The position numbers and the translations under genes were made by a program. Of a stretch of 64,000 bases of DNA, positions 1 through 10,865 are shown piece by piece. Below the pieces are notes generated by a model. That model did not search any database, was not told the DNA's origin, and saw nothing but the letters and a program-made list of their open reading frames with translations. Each line of letters starts with the position of its first letter. Positions within the stretch are counted from its first letter, which is position 1. The stretch spans positions 2,418,001 to 2,482,000 of the forward strand of contig NZ_JAGING010000001.1 of the NCBI RefSeq assembly GCF_017875835.1, given 5' to 3'. This stretch comes from Psychrobacter sp. PL19 (GTDB lineage: Bacteria > Pseudomonadota > Gammaproteobacteria > Pseudomonadales > Moraxellaceae).

Positions 1-783
1 AGCAAACACCAATACAAAACCTATGACTGAGATAGCAAATACCAGTACCAGACGAGTGTAGTCTGAGGTCTTACGCTCAACGTCTACTTGTTGCCTGATC
101 GGCTCATGAATGACTAAAGTGGTAATCACCCCCACACCCATGACCCCTGCCATAATCCAATAGGTATTACGCCACGCTGCATAGCTATAAAAGCTTTCGG
201 TAGAACCAAAATAATCAGCTAGATATAGCGCACCAGCACCCGCGACAATCATGCCCAAACGGTAGCCAGTGACATACATAGCAGATAACACTGCCTGTAG
301 ACTGGGCGGTGCCAATTCAATACGGTAAGCATCAATAACGATATCTTGAGTGGCAGATGAGAATCCGAGCAGTACCGCACCAACGGCCATCAGCACCAAG
401 CTGCCTTCATTAGCCGGGTTAACACTGGCCATGATACAAATCGCGGCAATAATCATCAGCTGCGCTACTAGTATCCAGCTACGCCGACGACCAAGTAACT
501 TGGTTAATATGGGCAATGGCACCGCATCAATAAGTGGTGCCCAGATAAACTTAAAGGCATAACCAAGCGCCGCCCAGCTGAACATTGTTACCACACTACG
601 GTCAATACCTGCTTCGCGCAGCCATAACGATAGGCTCGAAAAAATCAGTAAAATAGGAATACCCGCGACAAAACCTAAAAACAGCATGATAATCGAACGC
701 CGATCAAGATACGCTTGCAAGGACTCGCTAAATGACTTTTTGGCGACCTTAGGGTTGGGGGTTACCGGTTGGACAGCAGACAT
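1..783 (-). CDS. ampG: AmpG-like muropeptide MFS permease, 3' end outside window
   Basis: The reverse strand is open from an ATG at 781-783 to the left edge (261 codons, no stop), so only the N-terminal part is present. The protein starts MSAVQPVTPNP, then has RRSIIMLFLGFVAGIP, a LREAGIDR loop, FKFIWAPLIDAVPLP and LLGRRRSW, followed by a QDIVIDAYRIE segment. These are the hallmarks of the AmpG family, which imports anhydromuropeptides from the periplasm for cell-wall recycling. Several hydrophobic helices are visible. The family assignment comes from recognised motifs; substrate is inferred. Other MFS carriers of the acetyl-CoA/AmpG superfamily are the alternative. Confidence 0.8.
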   Translation of the reverse strand, partial: MSAVQPVTPNPKVAKKSFSESLQAYLDRRSIIMLFLGFVAGIPILLIFSSLSLWLREAGIDRSVVTMFSWAALGYAFKFIWAPLIDAVPLPILTKLLGRRRSWILVAQLMIIAAICIMASVNPANEGSLVLMAVGAVLLGFSSATQDIVIDAYRIELAPPSLQAVLSAMYVTGYRLGMIVAGAGALYLADYFGSTESFYSYAAWRNTYWIMAGVMGVGVITTLVIHEPIRQQVDVERKTSDYTRLVLVFAISVIGFVLVFA

Positions 784-3819
<3,036 letters not shown>

Positions 3820-3851
3820 CATCCGCCTTCTAGCTACTATTTAACGCTACC

Positions 3852-3881
3852 AAAAGAGCCCCCTTAAAAGGGGGCTCTTTT
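3852..3881 (+). terminator. Rho-independent terminator of katG
   Basis: A 12-bp perfect stem (AAAAGAGCCCCC / GGGGGCTCTTTT) with loop TTAAAA, followed by a T-run, 32 bases after the katG stop codon. Confidence 0.95.
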
Positions 3882-3943
3882 TTATTGTCTATCACAAACT
3901 GAAATTTCATAATCTGTAACTTAATAGATGTTAATTTAGCAGA

Positions 3944-4081
3944 TATAGTCAATGAAGAGTAATATCGATACATAGCATACTACTGGCATAAGTTTTTCTT
4001 GCTTGCTGTGCCTACGCAGACAGGGGCTGCAAAAATATTGTACTGGCAGTACCGTCGCGTTTTTAAGGTATCTTAACTATA
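3944..4081 (+). repeat. 138-bp palindromic interspersed repeat, copy 1
   Basis: One of three 138-bp near-identical copies in the window (others 5510-5647 in the same orientation and 24179-24316 inverted). Ends read TATAGTCAATGA and TTAACTATA, so they are near inverted repeats. TACTGGCATAAG and a matching TACTGGCAGTA arm flank a conserved core (CTTGCTTGCTGTGCCTACGC). No ORF is present, so it is a MITE/REP-like non-coding element. Confidence 0.85.
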
Positions 4082-4180
4082 CCTACCAGCTGATTTAATC
4101 GTTCGCTATCAGTGCGGTCTAGTGTTATTTATTACTTTGCCTTTATAACAAGATTATAAGAAACAATCTCATAAAAATTA

Positions 4181-4232
4181 GTGTTGTTTATCGGTATTGT
4201 TTATCGGTGTTGTTTATCGGTGTTATTGATAG
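4181..4232 (+). repeat. 13-bp tandem repeat (GTGTTGTTTATCG)
   Basis: About 3.5 copies of GTGTTGTTTATCG, the second with one change and the last diverged, upstream of the CysB-like gene. Confidence 0.85.
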
Positions 4233-4429
4233 GTATCTTAAATTTCGTTACATCCTATTTAGCCATATAACAGTGTAGCCCATTATTCCAAAATAACATA
4301 AATAGATACCTATTAATTATATACAAGAATAATGAATTTGTTTTACACTGAGGCCTTGCTGCATTTTTGTAGGCTTTGTTGTGCTTACATCCAGACAGTG
4401 GCTATTTTATATTTACGAGGAATTAGGTT

Positions 4430-5356
4430 ATGGCAATTGACGTAGTGGTCAACCAGCGGCATCTACAAATTCAGCTTAAGCAATTAGAAACCGTCTGGCA
4501 TACCGTAGTTAATGGTTATAACTTAAGCCAAGCCGCAACGGTATTGCATACCAGCCAGTCGAGCTTGTCCAAGCATATTGCGGCCCTTGAGAACCAGCTC
4601 AAAACTGAAGTTTTTGTCCGCCAAGGCAAGCGATTGACCGGACTGACAACTATGGGCACGGCGCTCATGCCGCATATTGAGTCTATATTTGCCGAAATTC
4701 GTACCATCGAGAATTTAAGCCTTGATTTTAATAATCCAAACACTGGTACCTTGACCATTGCGACCACTCATACGCAGGCACGCTATGTGTTGCCTCAAGT
4801 GGTTAAAGAATTTAAAGAACGCTTCCCTAAAGTAAATCTGATTCTCCAACAAGCGGATCCTGAGACTATCGCGCAGATGGTGATTCGTGGCCAAGCAGAT
4901 ATCGGTATTGCCACCGAATCGTTACTTCATAATAACTATTTGCGTTGCCATCGCTATTACGACTGGACACACCGTGTCATCGTACCAAGTGATCATGAGC
5001 TTGCAAGTCAAGAGACTGTCGATCTACCGACGCTTGCCAGCTACCCACTAATCACTTATCACGGCGGCTTTACCGGACGCGGAACGATTGACAAGGCCTT
5101 TAGTGATGCCGGACTCGAGCCTGATATTGTTTTAGCAGCACTAGATGCTGACGTGATTAGCACCTATGTGGGCCTCGGATTAGGCGTTGGTATTATCGCA
5201 GAGATGGCCTTTGAGCCCAGCCATTATCAGAATCTAACGGCCATTCCAGTCGATCATTTTGGCCGCTTTACCAGTTGGATGGCGGTACGTGACGATGCAG
5301 AAATCCGTCAATATGGTCGTGCTTTTATAGAACTGTGCCAGCAGCAGTTTAGTTAG
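4430..5356 (+). CDS. CysB-family LysR-type transcriptional regulator
   Basis: 308 residues. An N-terminal winged helix-turn-helix (LSQAATVLHTSQSSLSKHIA, about residues 32-51) is followed by a periplasmic-binding-protein-like effector domain. The effector domain matches CysB strongly: TIATTHTQARYVLP, QADIGIATE, GGFTGRGTIDKAF and DADVISTYVGLGLGVGII. CysB and Cbl control sulfur assimilation in response to O-acetylserine, thiosulfate or sulfate. AGG in a GAGGAATTAGG stretch precedes the ATG. The length is slightly under the roughly 324 residues of enteric CysB. The neighbours are not sulfur genes, so which CysB-type regulator it is stays open. The gene lies between two same-orientation 138-bp repeats, and its stop codon begins a tandem array. 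Confidence 0.85.
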   Translation: MAIDVVVNQRHLQIQLKQLETVWHTVVNGYNLSQAATVLHTSQSSLSKHIAALENQLKTEVFVRQGKRLTGLTTMGTALMPHIESIFAEIRTIENLSLDFNNPNTGTLTIATTHTQARYVLPQVVKEFKERFPKVNLILQQADPETIAQMVIRGQADIGIATESLLHNNYLRCHRYYDWTHRVIVPSDHELASQETVDLPTLASYPLITYHGGFTGRGTIDKAFSDAGLEPDIVLAALDADVISTYVGLGLGVGIIAEMAFEPSHYQNLTAIPVDHFGRFTSWMAVRDDAEIRQYGRAFIELCQQQFS

Positions 5357-5398
5357 TAGCTGTTTAGGTAGTAGCTGTTTAGGTAGTAGCTGTTTAGG
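5354..5398 (+). repeat. 15-bp tandem array starting at the stop codon of the CysB-like gene
   Basis: Three copies of TAGTAGCTGTTTAGG. The first three bases are the gene's stop codon, and the unit resembles the gene's own last codons (CAGCAGTTTAGTTAG). Because the unit is 15 bp, each copy puts another TAG in the same frame. Confidence 0.9.
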
Positions 5399-5458
5399 AA
5401 ATAATAACCGCTTTTAATTTATAACCCCTACCTCTATTAAAAGATGACCCAGATGAAC

Positions 5459-5494
5459 GGTACCGCTATTGAATGGATAGCGGTGCCTTTTTTT
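5459..5494 (+). terminator. Rho-independent terminator after the CysB-like gene
   Basis: GGTACCGCTAT pairs with ATAGCGGTGCC (one G-U pair), loop about 7 nt, followed by seven T. Confidence 0.93.
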
Positions 5495-5509
5495 GGTCCT
5501 TGCCTCACC

Positions 5510-5647
5510 TATAGTTAATGAAAAGTAATATCGATACATAACCTACTGCTGGCATAAGTTTTTCTTGCTTGCTGTGCCTACGCAGACAGAGGCTGCAAAA
5601 AGCGTATACCAGCAGTAACGTAGCGTTTTTAAGGTATTTTAACTATA
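5510..5647 (+). repeat. 138-bp palindromic interspersed repeat, copy 2
   Basis: Same orientation as copy 1. The termini TATAGTTAA and TTAACTATA are perfect inverted repeats here, and TACTGCTGGCATAAG is matched by TATACCAGCAGTA across the central core. Copies 1 and 2 bracket the CysB-like gene as direct repeats 1.4 kb apart. Confidence 0.87.
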
Positions 5648-5761
5648 CTTTTACTTACGCTGTATTTTTTACTTTATCGTATTATTAAAAGCTGCCTCAT
5701 TAAAGCGGTATTATTAAGAATTGTTATTAACTAGAGTATTAACCTTTATATCCATAATAAC

Positions 5762-5850
5762 CGCCCCATCATATAAGTTGTCAAGCCTAATCGCCCCATC
5801 ATATAAGCTGTCAAGCCATTAGTACTCGCATAGCTACTCGCATAACTACT
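5762..5850 (+). repeat. Two tandem duplications upstream of the monooxygenase gene
   Basis: A 30-bp unit beginning CGCCCCATCATATAAG occurs at 5762-5791 and 5792-5821 with few changes. It is followed by a 10-bp repeat (CTACTCGCATAA type) to about 5850. The promoter region proper, with TATAAT at 5901-5906, follows. Confidence 0.85.
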
Positions 5851-5959
5851 GAAGATAATTCGAGTCATTGTGACGCGAATGACGGTGGCTTTTTTTTCGA
5901 TATAATATGATACAAACATAATAATGCCATCGTTGATATGGCAGAAAACTAGGTGACTT

Positions 5960-6979
5960 ATGAGTAATACGATTCCTTTATCCTTCTTAGACTTAGCGCC
6001 CGTCCCTACCGGTAAAACCATCGCTGATGGTATTGCTCAAACCGTTGAGATGGCGCAGCAAGCAGAACAAATCGGCTTAAATCGTTATTGGCTGGCTGAG
6101 CACCACAACATGCCTGGTATTGCTAGCGCAGCAACCTCAGTATTGTTATCACATATCGGCAGCCAAACTGACCATATCCGTATTGGCTCAGGTGGCATCA
6201 TGTTACCGAACCATGCGCCATTGGTAGTCGCTGAACAGTTCGGCACCCTACAAGCCTTATATGGCGACCGTATTGACTTGGGACTCGGACGCGCACCAGG
6301 ATCTGATGGCGCGACCTTTCAAGCCTTACGCCGCCAAATGCAAGATGCTGAACGCTTCCCACAAGATGTGCAAGAACTGATGTATTTACTAGGTGACGAG
6401 ACCAGTAATAGCCCAGTACAAGCGTTCCCAGGTGCACAATCAAATGTCCCTATTTGGATCTTAGGGTCTTCACTATTTGGTGCTACGTTGGCTGCACATC
6501 TAGGTCTACCTTATGTGTTTGCGTCCCATTTTGCCCCGCAAATGCTTAGTAAGGCGATCACGGCTTATCGTGAGCAGTTCCAGCCCTCCGCTTATCTCGA
6601 TAAACCTTATATGATGGTAGCAGCAAACTTATTGCTAGCAGATGATGACGCAACCGCAAACTACCACTTTAGTTCAGCTCAGCAAGGCTTTGTGAACCTG
6701 TTCCGTAATACGAGTGGCAAAATGCCAAAACCTATAGAAAACATGGATAGTATGTGGAGTCCTGCAGAAAAAATGGGCGTTGATAAAGCCTTATCAGTAT
6801 CCTTCATTGGGTCAGTTGAAACCGTCAAGCCGAAGCTTGCTGATTTTATTGCTCAATACGAGCCTGATGAGCTGATTGTAACAGCAAATATTTATGACCA
6901 AGCAGCGCGTTTGCATTCGCTATCACTAGCGCCTCAATTAAATCTGTTTTCTTTACAATCCCATACGGTCCCTGCATAA
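5960..6979 (+). CDS. LLM-class flavin-dependent oxidoreductase (YhbW-like)
   Basis: 339 residues of the bacterial luciferase-like monooxygenase family, a TIM barrel that uses reduced FMN. Visible family features are IPLSFLDLAPVPTG at the N-terminus, NRYWLAEHHNMPGIAS, GSGGIMLPNHAPLVVAEQFGTL, DLGLGRAPG and WILGSSLFGATLAA. This pattern is that of the LuxA-like group typified by E. coli YhbW, whose substrate is unknown. An AGGTGA ribosome site lies just upstream of the ATG. A TATAAT at 5901-5906 may be its -10 box, but no clear -35 was found. No partner flavin reductase is adjacent. Confidence 0.88.
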   Translation: MSNTIPLSFLDLAPVPTGKTIADGIAQTVEMAQQAEQIGLNRYWLAEHHNMPGIASAATSVLLSHIGSQTDHIRIGSGGIMLPNHAPLVVAEQFGTLQALYGDRIDLGLGRAPGSDGATFQALRRQMQDAERFPQDVQELMYLLGDETSNSPVQAFPGAQSNVPIWILGSSLFGATLAAHLGLPYVFASHFAPQMLSKAITAYREQFQPSAYLDKPYMMVAANLLLADDDATANYHFSSAQQGFVNLFRNTSGKMPKPIENMDSMWSPAEKMGVDKALSVSFIGSVETVKPKLADFIAQYEPDELIVTANIYDQAARLHSLSLAPQLNLFSLQSHTVPA

Positions 6980-7009
6980 TAGCTTATCAACCTCTATGAG
7001 ATAACTAAT

Positions 7010-7153
7010 ATGCATCCCTCGGCTCTCATTGGTTCCACAATATTTTTATATATTCTGGCCTTTATTGCACTTATGGCCCTTGGTGCCTATCTGACCTATC
7101 GTAGCACCAGTAAGCGTCATAAACTTCGAGATGAAGACCATAATCAACGCTAA
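7010..7153 (+). CDS. Small single-pass membrane protein, 47 residues
   Basis: Starts 30 bases after the monooxygenase stop in the same direction and is followed directly by a terminator, so it fits the end of the same transcript. The sequence has one hydrophobic segment (about residues 5-30, IFLYILAFIALMALGAYL) and a highly charged tail (SKRHKLRDEDHNQR). This matches the shape of a small inner-membrane protein with a cytoplasmic tail. The ribosome site is weak. I do not recognise the family. Confidence 0.6.
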   Translation: MHPSALIGSTIFLYILAFIALMALGAYLTYRSTSKRHKLRDEDHNQR

Positions 7154-7176
7154 CTGTTCACTATTAAATTAACTTT

Positions 7177-7216
7177 AAAAGCCTTCCTATCACACTAAGA
7201 TGGGGAGGCTTTTTTT
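7177..7216 (+). terminator. Rho-independent terminator
   Basis: AAAAGCCTTCC pairs with GGGAGGCTTTT (one wobble), 15-base loop, then a seven-T run. It closes the monooxygenase/small-protein unit. Confidence 0.9.
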
Positions 7217-7285
7217 GTGCTTATTTTTAGTTCTAATAATAGGGTTTTATTATTCCCTTATTGATCAAAACGGACAGCCAAGGTT

Positions 7286-8356
7286 TTAATAAAGAGCAAT
7301 ACCAAGGTTTTTTTGCTGAGCAAGTTCCGTAATATGTACAGCTACTGCCGCATCAAAGCTGGCGGCGCCCACCGACTTAAATAAAGTGATGGTTTGCTCA
7401 GCTTTGGTAGCCTGCTCTTTTGATGATGGTGTTATTTTCCCTGTCACCAGCGCTTGGAGATCACCATTAAGCTCATCCCAAGTCCATGCACAATCAGTTG
7501 CGTTATGAGCTTGAATTAAATCCCCGGCTTCATGATGGCTACCGACTAGATCATCAACGACGATCATGCAACCGGCTGCAATAACATCGTTACTAATCTC
7601 TTTCATTGAGGCCTGATAAGCCCCAACCGCATTAATATGCACGTTAGGCTTAATCTGATCTACCGAAAACAAACCACTCTTAGCGCGCGTGGCCACATTA
7701 ATAATGTCTGCATCTTTAATGGCATCTTCGAGCTGTTCGCAAACTATAAGTTCAACATTCCACTGCTGATAATCATGGGCAAATCTCTTTTTAAAACTCT
7801 CAGCACCTTCATGGCTTCTATTCCAGAGATAAACAGTTTTAATCTCAGGCCGCACGGTAAGTACAGCGTTTAGCTGCTCATAAGCCATACCACCGCAACC
7901 GACCACTGCGACCCTTTGGCAGTCGTCGGGCGCCATGTATTTAGTCGCGATACCCGATAGCGCTGCTGTGCGCACCTGGGTAATATAGATCCCATCCATC
8001 ACGGCTAATACTTCACCCGTGGCATTGTTCGATACGGTAATAATTGCAGTGGTAGTCGGTAGATTACGACTGGGGTTGTCAGGACAAATAGTAACTAATT
8101 TGACTGCCGTATACTCTTGCTGACCATCGTAAATCGTCGCGGGCATCGATAAATGGGTGCCTGAGCTGTGCGTACTACTGTTGCTAAAAAGCTCATCACT
8201 AAAAAGCTCATCACTAAAAGTCTCAATCACCAGACGTTCAGGTGATTTAATCCAACTGGGATGCACGGCTTGCCGATGTAGTAACGCTTCAATAGTATCG
8301 ATAGCCGCTTGCATGTTGAGATGTTCGGTGACCGTTTCTTGATTTAACCACTGCAT
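7286..8356 (-). CDS. Ornithine cyclodeaminase / mu-crystallin family protein
   Basis: 356 residues; AAGGAG is well placed before the ATG at 8354-8356. The NAD-binding core is visible as RVAVVGCGGMAYEQLNAV, after the family segments DGIYITQVRTAALSGIATKYMA and SMPATIYDG. The C-terminal part has INAVGAYQASMKEIS and DDLVGSHHEAGDL. Members include ornithine cyclodeaminase, alanine dehydrogenase of archaeal type, and several amino- or ketimine-acting dehydrogenases, so the substrate cannot be read from sequence. Residues about 47-58 contain an in-frame tandem duplication (FSDELFSDELFS). It is preceded by an 11-bp tandem array and the island boundary repeat. Confidence 0.85.
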   Translation of the reverse strand: MQWLNQETVTEHLNMQAAIDTIEALLHRQAVHPSWIKSPERLVIETFSDELFSDELFSNSSTHSSGTHLSMPATIYDGQQEYTAVKLVTICPDNPSRNLPTTTAIITVSNNATGEVLAVMDGIYITQVRTAALSGIATKYMAPDDCQRVAVVGCGGMAYEQLNAVLTVRPEIKTVYLWNRSHEGAESFKKRFAHDYQQWNVELIVCEQLEDAIKDADIINVATRAKSGLFSVDQIKPNVHINAVGAYQASMKEISNDVIAAGCMIVVDDLVGSHHEAGDLIQAHNATDCAWTWDELNGDLQALVTGKITPSSKEQATKAEQTITLFKSVGAASFDAAVAVHITELAQQKNLGIALY

Positions 8357-8374
8357 AACCAGACTCCTTGTTTA

Positions 8375-8410
8375 TTAAATGTTTACTAAATTTTTATTGA
8401 CTTATTATTG
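8375..8410 (+). repeat. 36-bp direct repeat, left boundary of accessory island
   Basis: Matches 14983-15018 in 35 of 36 positions (begins TTAAATGTTTACTAAA, ends TTATTATTG). The two copies bracket the IS elements, the exported-protein operon and the MITE. Confidence 0.8.
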
Positions 8411-8466
8411 ACTTATTATTGACTTATTATTGACTTATTATTGACTTATTATTGACTTATTATTGA
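8401..8466 (+). repeat. 11-bp tandem array (CTTATTATTGA)
   Basis: Six perfect copies of CTTATTATTGA, preceded by a partial copy, grown from the right end of the 36-bp boundary repeat. Confidence 0.95.
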
Positions 8467-8495
8467 CTATTCATGGTGCCGTTATACTCTTAGAA

Positions 8496-8975
8496 TCACG
8501 ATGGATATTGTTTTAACCACTTAACAAGAGTTGCGCCACAATATTGTTTAAAATAAAAAGCATTAATACTGTAAGGTAAGTAGACCTCTTGAAAAAGCCA
8601 TAGCTCAAGCTCGAAATTAACCACCGCTGCGAACAGCTTCATTCTCAAATCATAGCGCTGACGACGATTACGATAGCGGTGGGCAATAATTTTAAACAGC
8701 TTAATCAGACCTATTTTGTGTTCAACTAGAATACGGAGCTTTGCTAGGTACTGATTCGCTTGCTTGCAAAGCGTTAATAATTCACCCCCTTTTGGTTTTT
8801 TAAAAGGTATAAATGCTTGGTCATGGAGTTTGGCGATACCTTGATAGCCGCTGTCTGCTAGGTAGTTGGTGCATTTAGGCAACCAGTCAGGACAAGTCTG
8901 TTTGTAAAGACTAAAGTCATGTACCGCACCTTTGCGAGTTTGAACATCGAGTATCAGACCCGTCTGCCAGTGCAC
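8496..8975 (-). CDS. IS5-family transposase, C-terminal part (OrfB), reading out of the element
   Basis: This ORF gives the second and third catalytic acidic regions of a DDE transposase: YLADSGYQGIAKL (D) and LVEHKIGLIK (E). It lies in the -1 frame relative to OrfA, and the two join through an A8 slip site (T8 on the plus strand at 9034-9041) to give one OrfAB protein. The element ends at 8583, but no stop codon is met there: the sense reading GTC|TAC continues about 28 residues into flanking DNA before stopping at 8496. Had the TA target duplication been followed by A or G, the protein would have stopped at the element end. Confidence 0.85.
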   Translation of the reverse strand: MHWQTGLILDVQTRKGAVHDFSLYKQTCPDWLPKCTNYLADSGYQGIAKLHDQAFIPFKKPKGGELLTLCKQANQYLAKLRILVEHKIGLIKLFKIIAHRYRNRRQRYDLRMKLFAAVVNFELELWLFQEVYLPYSINAFYFKQYCGATLVKWLKQYPS

Positions 8976-9494
8976 AATGACTTGCGCTTTTAAGGTGTGT
9001 TGTTTTCGCTTACCGCTGTAGTAGTCGCCTTGGTTTTTTTTGGACGCTCAATTGGGGTCTCAGTCGCATCTATAATAACCGCTGACCAGTTAATATCGTC
9101 AACATCACCCCGAGGTAGCTTTTTGGGTAAGTCGAACTGACCTGATCTGATAAGAATATCTTCTACTTTACGAACCATACGACTGGCAGAAGATTCGTGA
9201 ATACCAAAGTCCATACCAATATGATAAAGTGTTCGGTATTCACGCCAATAAGTCAGTGCAAGCAATATCTGCGCCTCCAAGCTAAGCTCGCTTGGACGAC
9301 CTAATTTGGTCTTGGCTGCTTCATGTTGTTTCATGGCTTCTAACATGGCTTTAAAGGTGATTTTTTGAATACCAGTATAGCGTTTAAAGCCTGCATCATT
9401 TTGCTCAAGTAGTTTATTTATGTCGGGCATGACGATCATCTGATTGAGAGTGATACGTTCATTCTAATTCATGATGACACTTTTGCAAGAGGTC
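8583..9494 (-). mobile_element. IS5-family insertion sequence, 912 bp
   Basis: Terminal inverted repeats are GACCTCTTGAAAAAG on the left (8583) and GACCTCTTGCAAAAG read inward from 9494 on the right. Both ends are flanked by TA (8581-8582 and 9495-9496), consistent with a two-base TA target duplication. Two overlapping reading frames with a run of eight A at the junction fit the frameshifted transposase of several IS5 subgroups; the TA target suggests the IS427-like subgroup. Nothing looks decayed, so it could be active. A 78-bp MITE with the same ends lies at 14858-14935. Confidence 0.88.
8990..9439 (-). CDS. IS5-family transposase, N-terminal part (OrfA)
   Basis: 149 residues. It contains the helix-turn-helix region (GRPSELSLEAQILLALTYWR, HIGMDFGIHESSASRMVRKVE) and the first catalytic aspartate in VIIDATETPIERP. 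Just after ERP the RNA has eight A residues. A -1 slip there changes the reading from PKKTKATT to PKKNQGDYYSGKRK and joins it to OrfB, restoring the usual IS5 sequence. Without the slip OrfA ends after SENNTP. Confidence 0.87.
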   Translation of the reverse strand: MIVMPDINKLLEQNDAGFKRYTGIQKITFKAMLEAMKQHEAAKTKLGRPSELSLEAQILLALTYWREYRTLYHIGMDFGIHESSASRMVRKVEDILIRSGQFDLPKKLPRGDVDDINWSAVIIDATETPIERPKKTKATTTAVSENNTP

Positions 9495-9498
9495 TAAT

Positions 9499-9849
9499 GC
9501 TATCGATGCTATTTTAAACAACGATCTATTTGTAGTGGGGCTATACAATTGCAGTATAAACAGTGATGTCTTTCACAGCTGGGTAAATCAGTTACTGCTG
9601 CCCAATCTACACAGCCATAGCGTTATTATTATGGACAATGCCACTTTCCATAAACGAAAAGATATCATCGAACTCATCGAAGATGCGAGGCATATTATAT
9701 TATGATTGCCTCCTTACAGTCCTGACTTGAATCCTATTGAACAAACATGGGCATGGGTGAAGAAAAAACGTAAGGAATGGCGGCTTAATTGTATTGATAC
9801 CTTATTCTTTTATTTCTTATGGTTGTGTGGCGATTTAATAGTTCGTTGA
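9499..9849 (+). pseudogene. IS630-family transposase remnant (C-terminal half)
   Basis: Reading from just beyond the IS5-family element gives the DDE core of an IS630/Tc1-type transposase: SVIIMDNATFHKRKDI, then LPPYSPDLNPIEQTWAWVKK. The first half of the gene is missing. The W expected before LPPYSPDLNP is a TGA stop at 9703-9705, so the copy is dead even apart from the truncation. It begins within three bases of the IS5-family element, so that insertion or a linked deletion probably removed the front. Confidence 0.88.
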
Positions 9850-9993
9850 CTATAGAATGGCATCATCAATGGCTCGAGGGAAATCGTCTAGCATCGCTTG
9901 ATAACGTGTGTTGTTGGTAATTTGCGACATCACACCATTACTTTTATAAAATTTATCAGCAACGGTATTGGTATAATTCCATGTCTTGATTGG
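9850..9993 (-). pseudogene. Unrecognised C-terminal gene fragment
   Basis: 47 codons open on the minus strand with no start codon near the front, ending in TAG at 9850-9852. The end reads QITNNTRYQAMLDDFPRAIDDAIL, which looks like real protein sequence. It abuts the IS630 remnant and may be what is left of a gene that element entered. I cannot name it. Confidence 0.35.
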
Positions 9994-10063
9994 TCAGCTT
10001 AAGGGAAAGTCCCGAGACGTTGACCATATTTTAGTGCTTTAAATTCCGTAAAATACTAAAACA

Positions 10064-10093
10064 TAAGAGAGCCCTCTAGAGGGCTCTCTTATT
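10064..10093. terminator. Perfect 30-bp palindrome, probable bidirectional terminator
   Basis: ATAAGAGAGCCCTCT is followed directly by its reverse complement. It lies 68 bases after the stop of the exported-protein operon on the minus strand, so it most likely ends that transcript. Confidence 0.75.
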
Positions 10094-10160
10094 TCTTTAA
10101 ATGATTTAATCATCATTTACAATTTTGATTGTATTTAAGGTTTAACCTAAATTAATATTT

Positions 10161-10853
10161 TTAAATATCACTCAGTACTTTTGGTTTATCTGATGAACTT
10201 GTCGGCATTTTGAATTCAATACCAGCCTTTTTAAATAGTTTTGGATATTCCACCAAAGCCATCGTTGAATTTTTAGCAATACCAGTGATATCTCCAACCA
10301 CACCTTTAGCCTCAACTAAAGACATTCCTGTATTGGTCAAGCTTCTTGGATTTGCTATTAAACTCGTACCTACTTGTTTAGCGCCTACCGCCAATTCACG
10401 AGCGGTTAAACTTGCGATTACAAAGTTTGTTGCAGAGTCCAACAAATGCTGCTTCTGCTCCACATTCAATGCTGACAGCTTAGCTACTGTTCCTTCTTCA
10501 TCTTTTTGAGAGGCTTCTAAAACAGCATTAGACAACACTACAATTTTCTTTTGAATTGCTTCTTGTTCTTTCGGATCAGAGGTCATTTTCAGACTTTTCT
10601 GTTTTGCTTTTAATTCATCTGAATCTTGTTTACTTGCGAGTAATGAAGCTAAAGCAGTACGACTCTGAGTAAACATTGCATTGGTTGCTTTAGCCTGCGT
10701 GAAGAAACCATTGATATCCATATTTGAAGAAGATACGCCAGTAACAGATTCAGATAACGACGATGCCATCTTACTCAGCGACCCAAAACCTGCATAGACG
10801 CTTGATGCTCCCATTGAAGCTGCTATTGCTAAAACAATTGCAATTTTTTTCAT
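10161..10853 (-). CDS. Exported helical protein of unknown function (gene 3 of operon)
   Basis: 230 residues with a clear Sec signal peptide (MKKIAIVLAIAASMGASSVYA, cleavage after A21). The mature part is rich in A, S, K and Q and looks largely helical; no membrane helix or cysteine follows. It starts 12 bases after gene 2 with an AAGG ribosome site just before ATG, and a palindromic terminator follows, so it is the last gene of the operon. I recognise no domain. Residues about 140-190 (SATNFVIASLTARELAVGAKQVG, split by loops) are the most ordered-looking part. A role with its two exported neighbours is inferred from position only. Confidence 0.75.
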   Translation of the reverse strand: MKKIAIVLAIAASMGASSVYAGFGSLSKMASSLSESVTGVSSSNMDINGFFTQAKATNAMFTQSRTALASLLASKQDSDELKAKQKSLKMTSDPKEQEAIQKKIVVLSNAVLEASQKDEEGTVAKLSALNVEQKQHLLDSATNFVIASLTARELAVGAKQVGTSLIANPRSLTNTGMSLVEAKGVVGDITGIAKNSTMALVEYPKLFKKAGIEFKMPTSSSDKPKVLSDI

Positions 10854-10865
10854 ACCTTGTTATCC

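Noticed and set aside
8401..8466. CRISPR-like array
   Set aside because: Units of 11 bases with no spacers, so it is a simple tandem repeat; no cas genes.
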